64,000 nt of DNA from Chryseobacterium sp. ON_d1 (GCF_006829085.1 NZ_BJTC01000013.1:124001-188000); one strand, 5' to 3'; shown: positions 50,823 to 59,367, counted from the first letter of the stretch. Notes: a model not told the origin generated them from the sequence alone. Numbers and translations: made by a program.

Positions 50823-52682
50823 ATGAAGACAATATTTGCAGCATTCGCTCTTTCCATAGCTTCTGCCGCTTTTTCCCAAAAAAACCTGGAAAGAGTAGAG
50901 CCGGCTTTCTGGTGGAAAGGGATGAAAAATCCTGAACTTCAGATTCTTGTTTATGGAAAAGAAGTTGCCAATAATGAGATTACACTATCAGATGGAATAC
51001 ACATCAAGGACATTCAGAAAGTGGATAATCCCAATTATGTTTTTATTACGGTCAATACCAATGAAATAAACATTCCGAAGTTCATCATCAATATTAAAAA
51101 AGGTAAAAAGAACCTCGGCTCATACACGTATGAATTGAAGCAAAGAAATCCGGGATCAGCCAACCGTGAGTCTTTTACCTCAAAAGACTTTATGTATCTG
51201 ATCATGCCTGACCGCTTTGCCAATGGTGATGAGAAGAATGATTCAAAACCGGAACTGACAGAAAAAGCAGATCGCAGCCTGCCCAATGGAAGACATGGCG
51301 GAGACCTTCAGGGAATCATCAGCCATCTTGATTATATTCAGAACCTGGGAGCTACTGCTGTCTGGCTCACTCCTGTGAATGAGGACAACGAAAAAGTGTA
51401 CTCCTATCACGGCTATGCCCAGACCGATCTGTATAAAATAGATGCCCGCTTCGGAACCAATGAAGATTATAAAAAATTATCTCAGGAACTGAACAAACGA
51501 AATATGAAGCTGGTGATGGATTATGTAACCAATCATTGGGGAGGTTCACACTGGATGATCAAAGATCTTCCTTCAAAAGACTGGATTCATTGGTTTGATG
51601 AAGGTGAAAAAGGATTCAAACGTTCCAATTATAAAACGACAACGCAATTTGATACCAATGCCTCTGATATTGATAAAAAATATGCATTGAACGGATGGTT
51701 TGATACGACAATGCCCGACATTAATCAGAAAAATCCGCTGGTTTTGAAATATCTGACACAAAATGCAATCTGGTGGATCGAATATGCCGAATTGGGAGGA
51801 TTTCGGGTAGATACTTATCCTTACAATGATAAAGATGCTATGGCAAAATGGGCTAAAGCAATTACGGATGAATACCCGAAATTCAATATTGTTGGAGAAA
51901 CCTGGCTTTATACGGCAGCGCAAATTGCCGCCTGGCAGAAAAATTCGAAAATAGGAGAAATAGAAGGCTATAATTCAAACTTACCATCGGTGATGGATTT
52001 TATGTTGTTTGGAAATATGTCTAAGGCTCTTAAAGAAAAAGAAAGCTGGGATAAAGGAATGATCAGAATTTACGATTCCTTTACCAGTGATTTCCTTTAT
52101 CCGGATATTAATAACACTTTAGTGTTTTTTGAAAATCATGATACTGAAAGATGGAATGAAATCTTTAATGCCAACCCTGACGCTTATAAAATAGGACTTA
52201 CCCTGATCTCAACAGTAAGAGGGATTCCTCAGATTTATTACGGATCAGAAATAGGAATGAGGGGAGATAAAAAAACAGGAGGTGATGCTGATATCCGCAG
52301 GGATTTTCCGGGAGGCTGGACGTCCGATCAACAAAATGCATTTAATCCATCCACGCAAACTCCGGAGCAGAAAGAATTCTTCCGGTTTACTCAGAAATTA
52401 TTGAACTGGAGAAAAGGGAAGGAAGTGATTCATAACGGGAAAACTAAAAATTTCATTCCCAAGGATGGCGTTTTTGTGTATTTCAGATATAATGAAAAAG
52501 AAAGTGTAATGGTGGTGATCAACAATAATGAAAAAGAACAGACGATAGACTTGAAACGGTTTGCAGAATCACTTAATGGATTTACAAAAGGAAAAGAAAT
52601 TATTTCAGAAAAAGAAATTTTATTACAAAACAGCATGAATATTCCTGCAAAAACCCCGTTGATTATTGAACTGGAAAAATAA
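50823..52682 (+). CDS. GH13 alpha-amylase family enzyme (SusA/neopullulanase-like)
   Basis: Exported alpha-glucan hydrolase of about 619 residues. A signal peptide (ending AFSQ) is followed by an N-terminal immunoglobulin-like domain (about 22-115) of the cyclomaltodextrinase type. The catalytic barrel comes next, with GATAVWLTPVNEDN, MKLVMDYVTNHWG, GGFRVDTYPYND (nucleophile Asp), NIVGETWL (acid Glu) and FFENHDTER (third Asp). A C-terminal beta domain ends the protein. The ATG at 50823 is preferred to a TTG four codons upstream. It starts the second unit of the starch locus with the NTF2-like gene and the MFS carrier. Confidence 0.92.
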   Translation: MKTIFAAFALSIASAAFSQKNLERVEPAFWWKGMKNPELQILVYGKEVANNEITLSDGIHIKDIQKVDNPNYVFITVNTNEINIPKFIINIKKGKKNLGSYTYELKQRNPGSANRESFTSKDFMYLIMPDRFANGDEKNDSKPELTEKADRSLPNGRHGGDLQGIISHLDYIQNLGATAVWLTPVNEDNEKVYSYHGYAQTDLYKIDARFGTNEDYKKLSQELNKRNMKLVMDYVTNHWGGSHWMIKDLPSKDWIHWFDEGEKGFKRSNYKTTTQFDTNASDIDKKYALNGWFDTTMPDINQKNPLVLKYLTQNAIWWIEYAELGGFRVDTYPYNDKDAMAKWAKAITDEYPKFNIVGETWLYTAAQIAAWQKNSKIGEIEGYNSNLPSVMDFMLFGNMSKALKEKESWDKGMIRIYDSFTSDFLYPDINNTLVFFENHDTERWNEIFNANPDAYKIGLTLISTVRGIPQIYYGSEIGMRGDKKTGGDADIRRDFPGGWTSDQQNAFNPSTQTPEQKEFFRFTQKLLNWRKGKEVIHNGKTKNFIPKDGVFVYFRYNEKESVMVVINNNEKEQTIDLKRFAESLNGFTKGKEIISEKEILLQNSMNIPAKTPLIIELEK

Positions 52683-52691
52683 TTATTACAT

Positions 52692-53210
52692 ATGAAAAAA
52701 CTAACGACTGCTTATACATTCATCCTTTTTTTACTGGGATTCTCCTTATTGGAAGCACAGTCGAAGACCGGATTTGAAAAAGAGAAATCAGAAATCATGG
52801 TCATGCTTGATGCCTTCAATGCAGCTGCTGCAAAAGCGGATTACAATGCCTATTTTAATCTCTTTGCGGATGAGTCTACCTTCATTGGAACAGATGCTAC
52901 TGAAATCTGGAATAAAAAAGCATTTATGGTATGGGCAAAACCTTATTTTGATAAAAAGAAAACCTGGAATTTTAAAGCACTGAAAAGAAATATTTACTTC
53001 AGTAAAGATGGAAAACTGGCGTGGTTCGATGAATTACTGGATACCCAGATGAAAATTTGCAGAGGTTCAGGTGTATTAGAAAAAATCAACGGAAACTGGA
53101 AGGTAAAGCAATATGTACTTTCCATGACAGTTCCGAATGAAGTGGTGGATAAAGTAGTTCCTGAAAAAGCACCTATCGAGGATGTATTAATTCAAAAGCT
53201 GAAATCATAA
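52692..53210 (+). CDS. Exported NTF2-like protein in the starch locus
   Basis: This 172-residue protein has a signal peptide (about 1-22, ending LLEAQ). The NTF2/SnoaL-like domain is recognised from EIMVMLDAFNAAAAKADYNAYFNLF, the ADESTFIGTDATEIW strand and the end GSGVLEKINGNWKVKQYVLSM. Catalytic residues are not obvious. It starts 9 bases after the GH13 stop and its TAA overlaps the ATG of the MFS gene by one base, so it is tightly coupled to sugar uptake. Its role in alpha-glucan use is unknown. Confidence 0.78.
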   Translation: MKKLTTAYTFILFLLGFSLLEAQSKTGFEKEKSEIMVMLDAFNAAAAKADYNAYFNLFADESTFIGTDATEIWNKKAFMVWAKPYFDKKKTWNFKALKRNIYFSKDGKLAWFDELLDTQMKICRGSGVLEKINGNWKVKQYVLSMTVPNEVVDKVVPEKAPIEDVLIQKLKS

Positions 53211-54628
53211 TGGCAGAAATGTTAGGAAAATATGGTGCGGACCCGTTTGGAAGAAGAAAAAAGCCGGATTTATCCATCCTTCAGATTATCAATATGAGTA
53301 TGGGGTTTTTGGGAATCCAGATGGCGTTCGGGTTACAAAATGGGAACGCAAGCCGTATTCTGGGTAATTTAGGAGCAGACGTACATGAATTATCATGGTT
53401 CTGGCTGGTGGCACCTGTTACAGGGTTGATTATCCAGCCCATTATCGGACATATGGGAGACAATACATGGAGCCCGTTAGGAAGACGAAAGCCTTATTTC
53501 CTGATTGGAGCTGTTTTGTGTGCAATAGGATTAGTTTTACTTCCTAATGCCGCTTCCGTCACTCAGATGTTTGCGGCCAACGCTCTTTTATTAGCAGTAA
53601 TATTTCTTGCAATGATGGATGCTTCGGTGAATATTGCAATGGAACCTTTCAGGGCTTTGGTAGGGGACATGCTCCCTAAACATCAGGGAACAATAGGGTT
53701 CTCGGTACAAACCATTTTAATTGGAATTGGGGCGGTACTGGGTTCATATTTACCGGACTGGTTAACAAAAATGGGGATTTCCAATGAAGCTCCAGCAGGA
53801 TTTGTAGCAGATAATGTCATTTACTCCTTTTATATTGGTGCAGGACTACTGATCATATCAATTCTGTATACCATCATGACTACCAGAGAGTATTCACCAC
53901 AGGAATTTGCTGATTTTGAAGATGGAAAAGAAATTGAAAAACAGGAGTCTAAGTTTTCAGATATTTTCAAAGACTTTGCTGCAATCCCTTCGCAGATGAA
54001 AAAGCTGGGAATTGTTCAGTTCTTTTCATGGTTTGCCTTATTTACCATGTGGGTATTTACTACCAGTGCTCTGGCGACTCATCATTTTGGTCTTTCTCCG
54101 GAGGATACCCACTCCAAAGCATTTAATGATGCAGGCGACCTTACCGGAAAGCTTTTTGGAATGTATAATCTTTGGGCAATCCCGTTTGCATTTCTGTTGA
54201 CTCCAATTGCTAAACTGATCGGTAAAAAGCAGACTCATGCTTTGGCTTTATTGTGCGGAGGGCTGGGACTTGTTTCAATGTATTTCATTAAAGATGTCAG
54301 CAATCTGTGGATCTCAATGATCGGACTGGGTTTTGCCTGGGCGAGTATTCTGGCTATGCCTTATGCTATGCTTATTGAGGTAATTCCACAGAGAAAAATG
54401 GGGGTTTATATGGGAATATTCAACTTCTTTATTGTAATTCCGCAGATCATCAATGGTCTGTTTGGGGGTCCTGTTGTAAGCAGTATTTTCGGAAAACAGG
54501 CTATGGATTATGTTGTGGTAGGAGGAGTTTGTATGCTTATTGGAGCTGTAGTGACTATGATTTTTATTAAATCTGAAGAGGAAACTCCTAAGGAAATTGA
54601 AGAGGAAATCAAACAGATTCACTTTTAA
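53210..54628 (+). CDS. MFS transporter, probable maltose/maltodextrin carrier
   Basis: Inner-membrane carrier of 472 residues with twelve hydrophobic segments. It resembles the SLC45/sucrose-type branch of the MFS, with the loop motif GHMGDNTWSPLGRRKPY near residue 84 and GLGFAWASILAMPYAMLIE in the second half. Such carriers are common beside susA/susB-type genes in flavobacteria and are annotated as maltose or sugar transporters. Its start overlaps the NTF2-like stop by one base (TAATG). It completes the path from outer-membrane import through hydrolysis to cytoplasmic uptake. Confidence 0.87.
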   Translation: MAEMLGKYGADPFGRRKKPDLSILQIINMSMGFLGIQMAFGLQNGNASRILGNLGADVHELSWFWLVAPVTGLIIQPIIGHMGDNTWSPLGRRKPYFLIGAVLCAIGLVLLPNAASVTQMFAANALLLAVIFLAMMDASVNIAMEPFRALVGDMLPKHQGTIGFSVQTILIGIGAVLGSYLPDWLTKMGISNEAPAGFVADNVIYSFYIGAGLLIISILYTIMTTREYSPQEFADFEDGKEIEKQESKFSDIFKDFAAIPSQMKKLGIVQFFSWFALFTMWVFTTSALATHHFGLSPEDTHSKAFNDAGDLTGKLFGMYNLWAIPFAFLLTPIAKLIGKKQTHALALLCGGLGLVSMYFIKDVSNLWISMIGLGFAWASILAMPYAMLIEVIPQRKMGVYMGIFNFFIVIPQIINGLFGGPVVSSIFGKQAMDYVVVGGVCMLIGAVVTMIFIKSEEETPKEIEEEIKQIHF

Positions 54629-54661
54629 AAAATTATCTGTTTTGAATTTAAATACCAATAG

Positions 54662-54685
54662 AGCGGGCTTTAGCCCGCTTTTTTT
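54662..54685 (+). terminator. Terminator of the GH13-MFS unit, with dispersed GGGCTTTAGCCC core
   Basis: AGCGGGC-TTTA-GCCCGCT is followed by a seven-base T run. The core and the preceding AATAGAG match the element at 5524-5548. Confidence 0.88.
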
Positions 54686-54801
54686 GATATCTAGATCAAT
54701 CTGTTTTAGTCCAAATTTTAAATTTCAAGTTTAAAATTTAGTTTTCAAAAATCCTTTATCGGAAAAATAGATCATTTTACTCACTTGCCGTTCTGCTTTT
54801 A

Positions 54802-54843
54802 TCAATTATTTATATAATCAATTGAAATTTAACATTTTGTTAA
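54802..54843. promoter_or_regulatory. Candidate operators upstream of the GMC oxidoreductase gene
   Basis: An imperfect 24-bp palindrome (54802-54825, outer TCAATT/AATTGA and inner TTATATAA) is followed by TTTAACATTTTGTTAA (54828-54843). The latter 16-mer is identical to 41584-41599 upstream of susC. TAACTTAG near 54868 may be a weak -7 box. Confidence 0.35.
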
Positions 54844-54893
54844 GCTCTCTCTGCTTTTTTAATCTCTAACTTAGATATACCAAATTGTAAACA

Positions 54894-56423
54894 ATGTACG
54901 ATATCATCATTATTGGAACCGGAGCAGGAGGTTCAACGATGGCCTATAAACTGGCTGACAGCGGAAAAAAAATATTGATTTTAGAAAGAGGGGATTATGT
55001 TCCGGTGGAGAAAGAAAATTGGAATTCTGAAGAAGTTTTTGAGAAAAACAGGTATACAACTACAGATCTCTGGCTGGATAAAAACGGGAAAAGCTTTCGG
55101 CCGGGAATGCATTATAATGTAGGTGGAAATACCAAGTTTTATGGAGCCGCCTTATTTCGGTTAAGAGAGGAAGACTTTAAAGAAATAAAACATTATGGAG
55201 GGGTATCACCTGCATGGCCTATTCAGTATGAAGATTTAAAAGAGTACTATCTGGAGGCTGAACAGCTTTTTAACGTCCATGGAAAAAGAGGTGCAGATCC
55301 TACTGAGCCTTTCGATTCCGAACCTTATCCGAACCCACCGCTACCTCACGAACCGAGAATCCAGGAAATTTTTGATGAACTGAAAGATTATGGTTTGAAT
55401 CCTTTTGAGCTGCCCATCGGCGTAAACTTTACCCCTCATACAACAGCTAATGCTCCTTATACACTGGATCGTTTTGATGGTTTCCCTGATGCTTCAGAAA
55501 GAAAAAGTGATGCTCATCTTTGTGCCCTGTCAAAAGCACTTGAATATCCCAATGTTGAGCTGATGACCCATTCAAAAGTTATAAAACTAAATACAGACAG
55601 CTCAGGAAGAAAAATAAATGAGGTTATTATAGAACAGGATGGAGAGATAAAAACAGTAACTTCTGATATCATAATTCTTTCTGCCGGCGCCATCAATTCT
55701 GCTGCAATTCTGCTGCAGAGTAAAAATGAACATTTTCCAAACGGACTTGCCAATACTTCAGATCAGGTGGGACGTAATTATATGTTTCATCAGAATACAG
55801 CATTGATAGCCCTTTATACTGAACCTAATCCTACAAAATTTGGGAAAACATTTGGTATTAACGATTTTTATCATGCAACGGCTAAGTATGAGTTCCCTTT
55901 AGGACATATACAGATGCTTGGAAAATCAGATGAACATCAGATTAAGGCAGATAGTCCGATTGCCGCACCGGGATTTACTTTTGAGCTAATGGCTAAACAC
56001 GCTGTTGACTTCTGGCTGACTTCAGAAGATCTGCCAGATCCTGAAAACAGAGTAACAGTAGAAAACGGTCAGATTAAGATCAGCTATACGGACAATAATC
56101 AGAAAGGACACGAATTTCTTAAATCAGAATTAATAAAAGCGTTAAAAGCATCAGGGAAGTTTGAAAGCTTTCTGTTCAAAGGTTATTATTTTAGTAAAGG
56201 AATGGATATTGCTTCCCCTGCTCATCAAAACGGAACAACAAGAATGGGACTGGACCCGAAAAGCTCAGTAGTGGATGTTAATTGTAAAGCGCATGACCTT
56301 GAAAACCTGTATATCGTAGACGGAGGTTTTTTTGTTTCAAGTGGAGCCGTAAATCCGGCACTTACCATTATAGCAATGGCTTTAAGAGTGGGAGAATACC
56401 TTAAAAATACTCTATTGAAATAA
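54894..56423 (+). CDS. GMC family FAD-dependent oxidoreductase
   Basis: Flavoprotein oxidoreductase of 509 residues in the glucose-methanol-choline family. The FAD-binding GTGAGG motif is at 8-13, with GMHYNVGGNTKFYGAALFR near 80. The C-terminal signature HQNGTTRMG is followed by NLYIVDGGFFVSSGAVNPALTIIAMA, which includes the catalytic region. No Tat or Sec signal is visible, so it is probably cytoplasmic. The substrate is likely a sugar or alcohol. Three bases separate it from the following MFS gene, so a coupled uptake and oxidation pair is likely. Confidence 0.9.
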   Translation: MYDIIIIGTGAGGSTMAYKLADSGKKILILERGDYVPVEKENWNSEEVFEKNRYTTTDLWLDKNGKSFRPGMHYNVGGNTKFYGAALFRLREEDFKEIKHYGGVSPAWPIQYEDLKEYYLEAEQLFNVHGKRGADPTEPFDSEPYPNPPLPHEPRIQEIFDELKDYGLNPFELPIGVNFTPHTTANAPYTLDRFDGFPDASERKSDAHLCALSKALEYPNVELMTHSKVIKLNTDSSGRKINEVIIEQDGEIKTVTSDIIILSAGAINSAAILLQSKNEHFPNGLANTSDQVGRNYMFHQNTALIALYTEPNPTKFGKTFGINDFYHATAKYEFPLGHIQMLGKSDEHQIKADSPIAAPGFTFELMAKHAVDFWLTSEDLPDPENRVTVENGQIKISYTDNNQKGHEFLKSELIKALKASGKFESFLFKGYYFSKGMDIASPAHQNGTTRMGLDPKSSVVDVNCKAHDLENLYIVDGGFFVSSGAVNPALTIIAMALRVGEYLKNTLLK

Positions 56424-56426
56424 AAG

Positions 56427-57593
56427 ATGAACAACAGAAAAATTATTATAGCTGTTGTCTACTTGCTTGCCTTTCTGGCTGGGGTTAATTTTGTGATTTT
56501 TCCGGCACTGGGAACAGCTTTTACAGATCCCTCTTTGTTTGCGTTATCTTCTTCACAGTTTGGGAACCTGTTTATTCCTCAGGTACTATGTATCATCGTG
56601 GCATGTCTGGGAGCACCGATTTTGGTTAATAAATGGGGACCCAAAATAATTCTTTCGTTGGGAGTTCTGCTGATGCTTGTTTCTACAGGTTCTCTATGGG
56701 TGCTGCATTATTTTCTTGTTGAAAAAAAACTGTTGTTTTCTGTATTAATGGTGTTGGTGGCTTTTACAGGAACAGGTTTCGGACTTTCCATTACCACACT
56801 GAATCCACTGGCAGCAAGTTTATTTGAAAAAGGAAATACCAATGCGATTTTAATTCTTCAGTTTCTGGTAGGATTAGGTACGTCCACCTCTCCACTGATG
56901 ATGAATCTTATAGGAGATGTCAGAAACTGGATGTATCTTCCCGGAAGTATATTTGTTGTTATAAGCTTGGTGTTGATTGTTTTTTTATTTTTAAAAATTG
57001 AAAAAGGGTCATTTTTTAAACTTCCTGATTATGTGAGAATTCCTCAAAAACTGTGGGTGTTTTTCATTGCAATTATTTTGTATGGCTGTGTAGAAGGAAC
57101 TTTCGGGAGCTTTGGAGGAATTATCTTAAAAAGTAAAGGGCTGGATAATAACGAAGCCAGCATTGGCCTGTCTCTCTTTTGGGCAGGGATTGCTTTGAAC
57201 CGCCTTCTGTTTGGGGTATTTTCAAAAATATTTGATCTTTCCTTATTCTTTCTCTATGCTCCTGTTGCAGTGGGAATAATGATTATTTTACTGTTGGTTT
57301 ATCCTCATGTCCATCTCCTGTTATTCATGATGCTGATGATTGGTTTTTGTATGGGAAGCATATTTCCTGGTTCAATTGGCTGGGGAACGGTAGAATTTCC
57401 TGCCTATTCTGTTTTAGTTTCAGGATTTCTGATGGCAGCCAATCAAATAGGGACCGGTATTGTAACGAATGTTTTGGGAAGTTTTTCTGGTTATATTAAT
57501 GATGTTTTACAAATTCTGACGGTTTTAATGATGATAATCTGTGGTCTGTTTTTTTATCTTAAAAGAAATTCGAAGATTAAAGATGCTTTCTAA
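56427..57593 (+). CDS. MFS transporter, cotranscribed with the GMC oxidoreductase
   Basis: Inner-membrane carrier of 388 residues with about twelve hydrophobic segments and the short, loop-poor layout of the FGHS/sugar MFS branch. NPLAASLFEKGNTNAILILQFLVGLG and GFCMGSIFPGSIGWG are its most family-like parts. It starts 3 bases after the GMC gene. The stop codon is the first triplet of a perfect 43-bp palindrome. The substrate is presumably the compound oxidised by the neighbour, which is inference from position. Confidence 0.82.
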   Translation: MNNRKIIIAVVYLLAFLAGVNFVIFPALGTAFTDPSLFALSSSQFGNLFIPQVLCIIVACLGAPILVNKWGPKIILSLGVLLMLVSTGSLWVLHYFLVEKKLLFSVLMVLVAFTGTGFGLSITTLNPLAASLFEKGNTNAILILQFLVGLGTSTSPLMMNLIGDVRNWMYLPGSIFVVISLVLIVFLFLKIEKGSFFKLPDYVRIPQKLWVFFIAIILYGCVEGTFGSFGGIILKSKGLDNNEASIGLSLFWAGIALNRLLFGVFSKIFDLSLFFLYAPVAVGIMIILLLVYPHVHLLLFMMLMIGFCMGSIFPGSIGWGTVEFPAYSVLVSGFLMAANQIGTGIVTNVLGSFSGYINDVLQILTVLMMIICGLFFYLKRNSKIKDAF

Positions 57594-57633
57594 TCAACCG
57601 TGTCAAGGTTTTAAACCTTGACACGGTTGATTA
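57591..57633. repeat. Perfect 43-bp palindrome including the MFS stop codon
   Basis: Positions 57591-57611 are exactly complementary to 57613-57633 around a single central T at 57612. The inner words are GTGTCAAGG and CCTTGACAC. The TAA stop of the MFS gene is its first triplet. It would act as a very strong hairpin at the end of the mRNA, although no T run follows. Similar CAAGGTTT...AAACCTTG words recur in flavobacteria as dispersed repeats, as I recall. Confidence 0.92.
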
Positions 57634-57712
57634 GAAGAGTGGGAATTTATCTTCATTTTATTTCCAATTTCCTTTCTTAACCTACATCAACTGTTTAAAC
57701 ACCCACATCCCG

Positions 57713-57720
57713 TACATTTG
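57713..57720 (+). promoter_or_regulatory. -7 element of the pirin gene
   Basis: TACATTTG, 21 bases before the pirin start. The -33 region has no clear TTG. Confidence 0.5.
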
Positions 57721-57741
57721 TACTATAAATAATCACAGAAA

Positions 57742-58470
57742 ATGAAAACAGTATATCATAAAGCAGATTCAAGAGGCCATGCCAACCACGGATGGTTAAA
57801 TTCTTACCATACATTCAGTTTTGCCAACTATCAGAACAGAGAAAGAACACACTTTGGTGTTTTAAGAGTATTAAACGATGATACCGTTTCTCAGGGAATG
57901 GGCTTCGGAACACACCCGCACAGGGATATGGAAATTATATCCATTCCTTTGGAAGGAGATTTGGAACATAAAGATTCAATGGGAACTACAGCGGTAATCA
58001 GAAAAGGAGAAATCCAGGTGATGAGTGCCGGAACCGGTGTAATGCATAGCGAATACAATAAAAATAAAGATGAGGAAGTAAAATTCCTTCAGATCTGGGT
58101 TTTCCCCAGAGAGCAGAACGTTGAACCAAGATATGATCAGAAAAGTATCAAAGAAGGAGAGAAAATCAATGGATTCCAGCAGATCCTATCTCCCGATAAA
58201 AATGATGACGGCGTATGGATTCATCAGGATGCGTGGTTCAATATAGCCAATTTTACAAAAGGAAACGGTAAAAATTACATGCTCAACAAAAAAGGAAACG
58301 GAGTGTATGCATTTGTTTTAAAAGGAAGCGCAAAAATAGGAGACCGTATTCTGAATGAAAGAGACGGATTGGGAATCTGGGATACCCAGAGTTTTAATAT
58401 CGAAGCGGTGGAGGACACCGAAATATTATTAATGGAAGTCCCAATGGAACTGCCCGCTTATCTTAAATAA
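57742..58470 (+). CDS. Pirin family protein
   Basis: This cytoplasmic bicupin of 242 residues has the metal-binding pirin motif THPHRDMEII (His58, His60) and the downstream TGVMHSEYN with another conserved His. The N-terminal cupin carries most signature residues, and the C-terminal half is a second cupin. Bacterial pirins have been described as quercetinases or redox sensors, but the activity of this one cannot be told. The next gene encodes an FMN reductase and has its own promoter-like box, so the two may be expressed together or separately. Confidence 0.9.
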   Translation: MKTVYHKADSRGHANHGWLNSYHTFSFANYQNRERTHFGVLRVLNDDTVSQGMGFGTHPHRDMEIISIPLEGDLEHKDSMGTTAVIRKGEIQVMSAGTGVMHSEYNKNKDEEVKFLQIWVFPREQNVEPRYDQKSIKEGEKINGFQQILSPDKNDDGVWIHQDAWFNIANFTKGNGKNYMLNKKGNGVYAFVLKGSAKIGDRILNERDGLGIWDTQSFNIEAVEDTEILLMEVPMELPAYLK

Positions 58471-58475
58471 AAAAC

Positions 58476-58483
58476 TAAATTTG
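58476..58483 (+). promoter_or_regulatory. -7 element before the FMN reductase gene
   Basis: TAAATTTG, 24 bases upstream of the start codon. The -33 region lies within the pirin gene and has no clear TTG. Confidence 0.4.
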
Positions 58484-58507
58484 TAATCTTAAAAATAAAC
58501 CTCATAT

Positions 58508-59059
58508 ATGAAAATTTTAGCAATAGCAGGAAGCAACTCAGAAGTATCAATGAACAAGCAGTTGGTAGCATATGCTTCAACATTGTTTGAAAACGCAGAA
58601 ACTGAAGTAATTGATTTAAACCCTTTCGAAATGCCTATCTACAAACATGAAAGAGAGCTGGCTAACGGTGTTCCTCAGGAAGCCCATGATTTTGCAGCAA
58701 AAATTGATGGAGCTGATGTATTATTGGTGTCTTTGGGAGAGCACAACGGAACGTATTCTACAGCATTCAAAAATGTTTTCGACTGGGTATCCAGAATCAA
58801 AGACAGAACGGTTTGGAATGAAGTACCGATGCTATTGATGTCTACATCTCCGGGAGGTAGAGGTGGAGCGGGAGTTTTGGAAGCTGCATCAAAGCGTTTC
58901 CCTTTCCATGGTGGAAATGTGGTGGAAACTTTTTCCCTTCCATTTTTTAATGACAACTTTGATAAAGCTGCTCAAAAAATTTCCAATGATGAGAAAGACA
59001 GTGAATTAAAGGAAAAAATTAAGAAGATTGCAGCCATTGAAACGATCCTTGAAAAATAG
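58508..59059 (+). CDS. NADPH-dependent FMN reductase family protein
   Basis: Flavodoxin-fold reductase of 183 residues. The phosphate-binding loop AGSNSEVSMNKQL is at 7-19. Further signatures are EHNGTYSTAFKNVFDWVSR near 80-98 and the STSPGGRGGAGVLE loop. It probably transfers electrons from NAD(P)H to FMN or a quinone. It follows pirin after 37 bases on the same strand; both have been linked to oxidative or xenobiotic stress in other bacteria, which hints at a shared role. Confidence 0.9.
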   Translation: MKILAIAGSNSEVSMNKQLVAYASTLFENAETEVIDLNPFEMPIYKHERELANGVPQEAHDFAAKIDGADVLLVSLGEHNGTYSTAFKNVFDWVSRIKDRTVWNEVPMLLMSTSPGGRGGAGVLEAASKRFPFHGGNVVETFSLPFFNDNFDKAAQKISNDEKDSELKEKIKKIAAIETILEK

Positions 59060-59062
59060 AAT

Positions 59063-59092
59063 TTGAATATTCATTTAAAATTACTATTTTTG
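59063..59092 (+). promoter_or_regulatory. Promoter of the structured RNA upstream of purM
   Basis: TTG (59063-59065), a 19-bp spacer and TATTTTTG (59085-59092), a complete match to the flavobacterial consensus. Its predicted +1 is about 59097. No comparable promoter is found between the RNA terminator and purM. Confidence 0.75.
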
Positions 59093-59096
59093 CAAA

Positions 59097-59220
59097 AAGA
59101 AAAGAGATGAAAATTCAGACCTCCTATAAACAATGTTTTTCTCATAAAGGGAAAATTGTGGGCTCTGAAATTCTGAGATAAAATAACGGCCGATAATCTG
59201 AAAAGATTGTCGGCTTTTTT
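59097..59220 (+). ncRNA. Candidate structured leader RNA or small RNA upstream of purM
   Basis: About 124 nt lie between a canonical promoter and a Rho-independent terminator. A closing helix pairs 59112-59121 with 59161-59172 (ten pairs with two single-base bulges). Inside, 59130-59143 pairs with 59149-59159 (eleven pairs with a 3-base bulge, loop ATAAA). After a short linker comes the terminator (59189-59199 with 59204-59214, GAAA-type loop, T run). The unpaired joint contains ACCTCCT, identical to the anti-Shine-Dalgarno core. A 24-codon frame (59107-59181) overlaps the structure and stops 7 bases before the terminator. It could be a riboswitch-like attenuator of the pur genes, a leader-peptide attenuator or an independent small RNA. 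I recognise no known riboswitch class. Confidence 0.55.
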
Positions 59221-59263
59221 GTTTTCTAAAATCAAGTATAAAAGTAATTATTAAAATAAAATG

Positions 59264-59359
59264 TATCAATATACTAATGTACCAGTTTACCAATTCTCCG
59301 GTTTCCAAAGTGAAGCTATTGTTACATTGCTAAACAGATATATTGTTACATTATTAAAT
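59264..59359. repeat. Mirrored 8-bp array upstream of purM
   Basis: Left units in 8-bp register include TATCAATA, TACTAATG, TACCAGTT and TACCAATT (59264-59295). Right units are TGTTACAT, TGCTAAAC, AGATATAT and TGTTACAT (59320-59351). The right words are near-complements of the left. It lies between the RNA terminator and the purM start. Confidence 0.75.
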
Positions 59360-59367
59360 TATTAAAC

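Noticed and set aside
59107..59181. 24-codon leader peptide frame upstream of purM, considered as a gene
   Set aside because: It overlaps a well-formed RNA fold and has no run of regulatory codons for a purine-linked amino acid; reported only as part of the RNA candidate.
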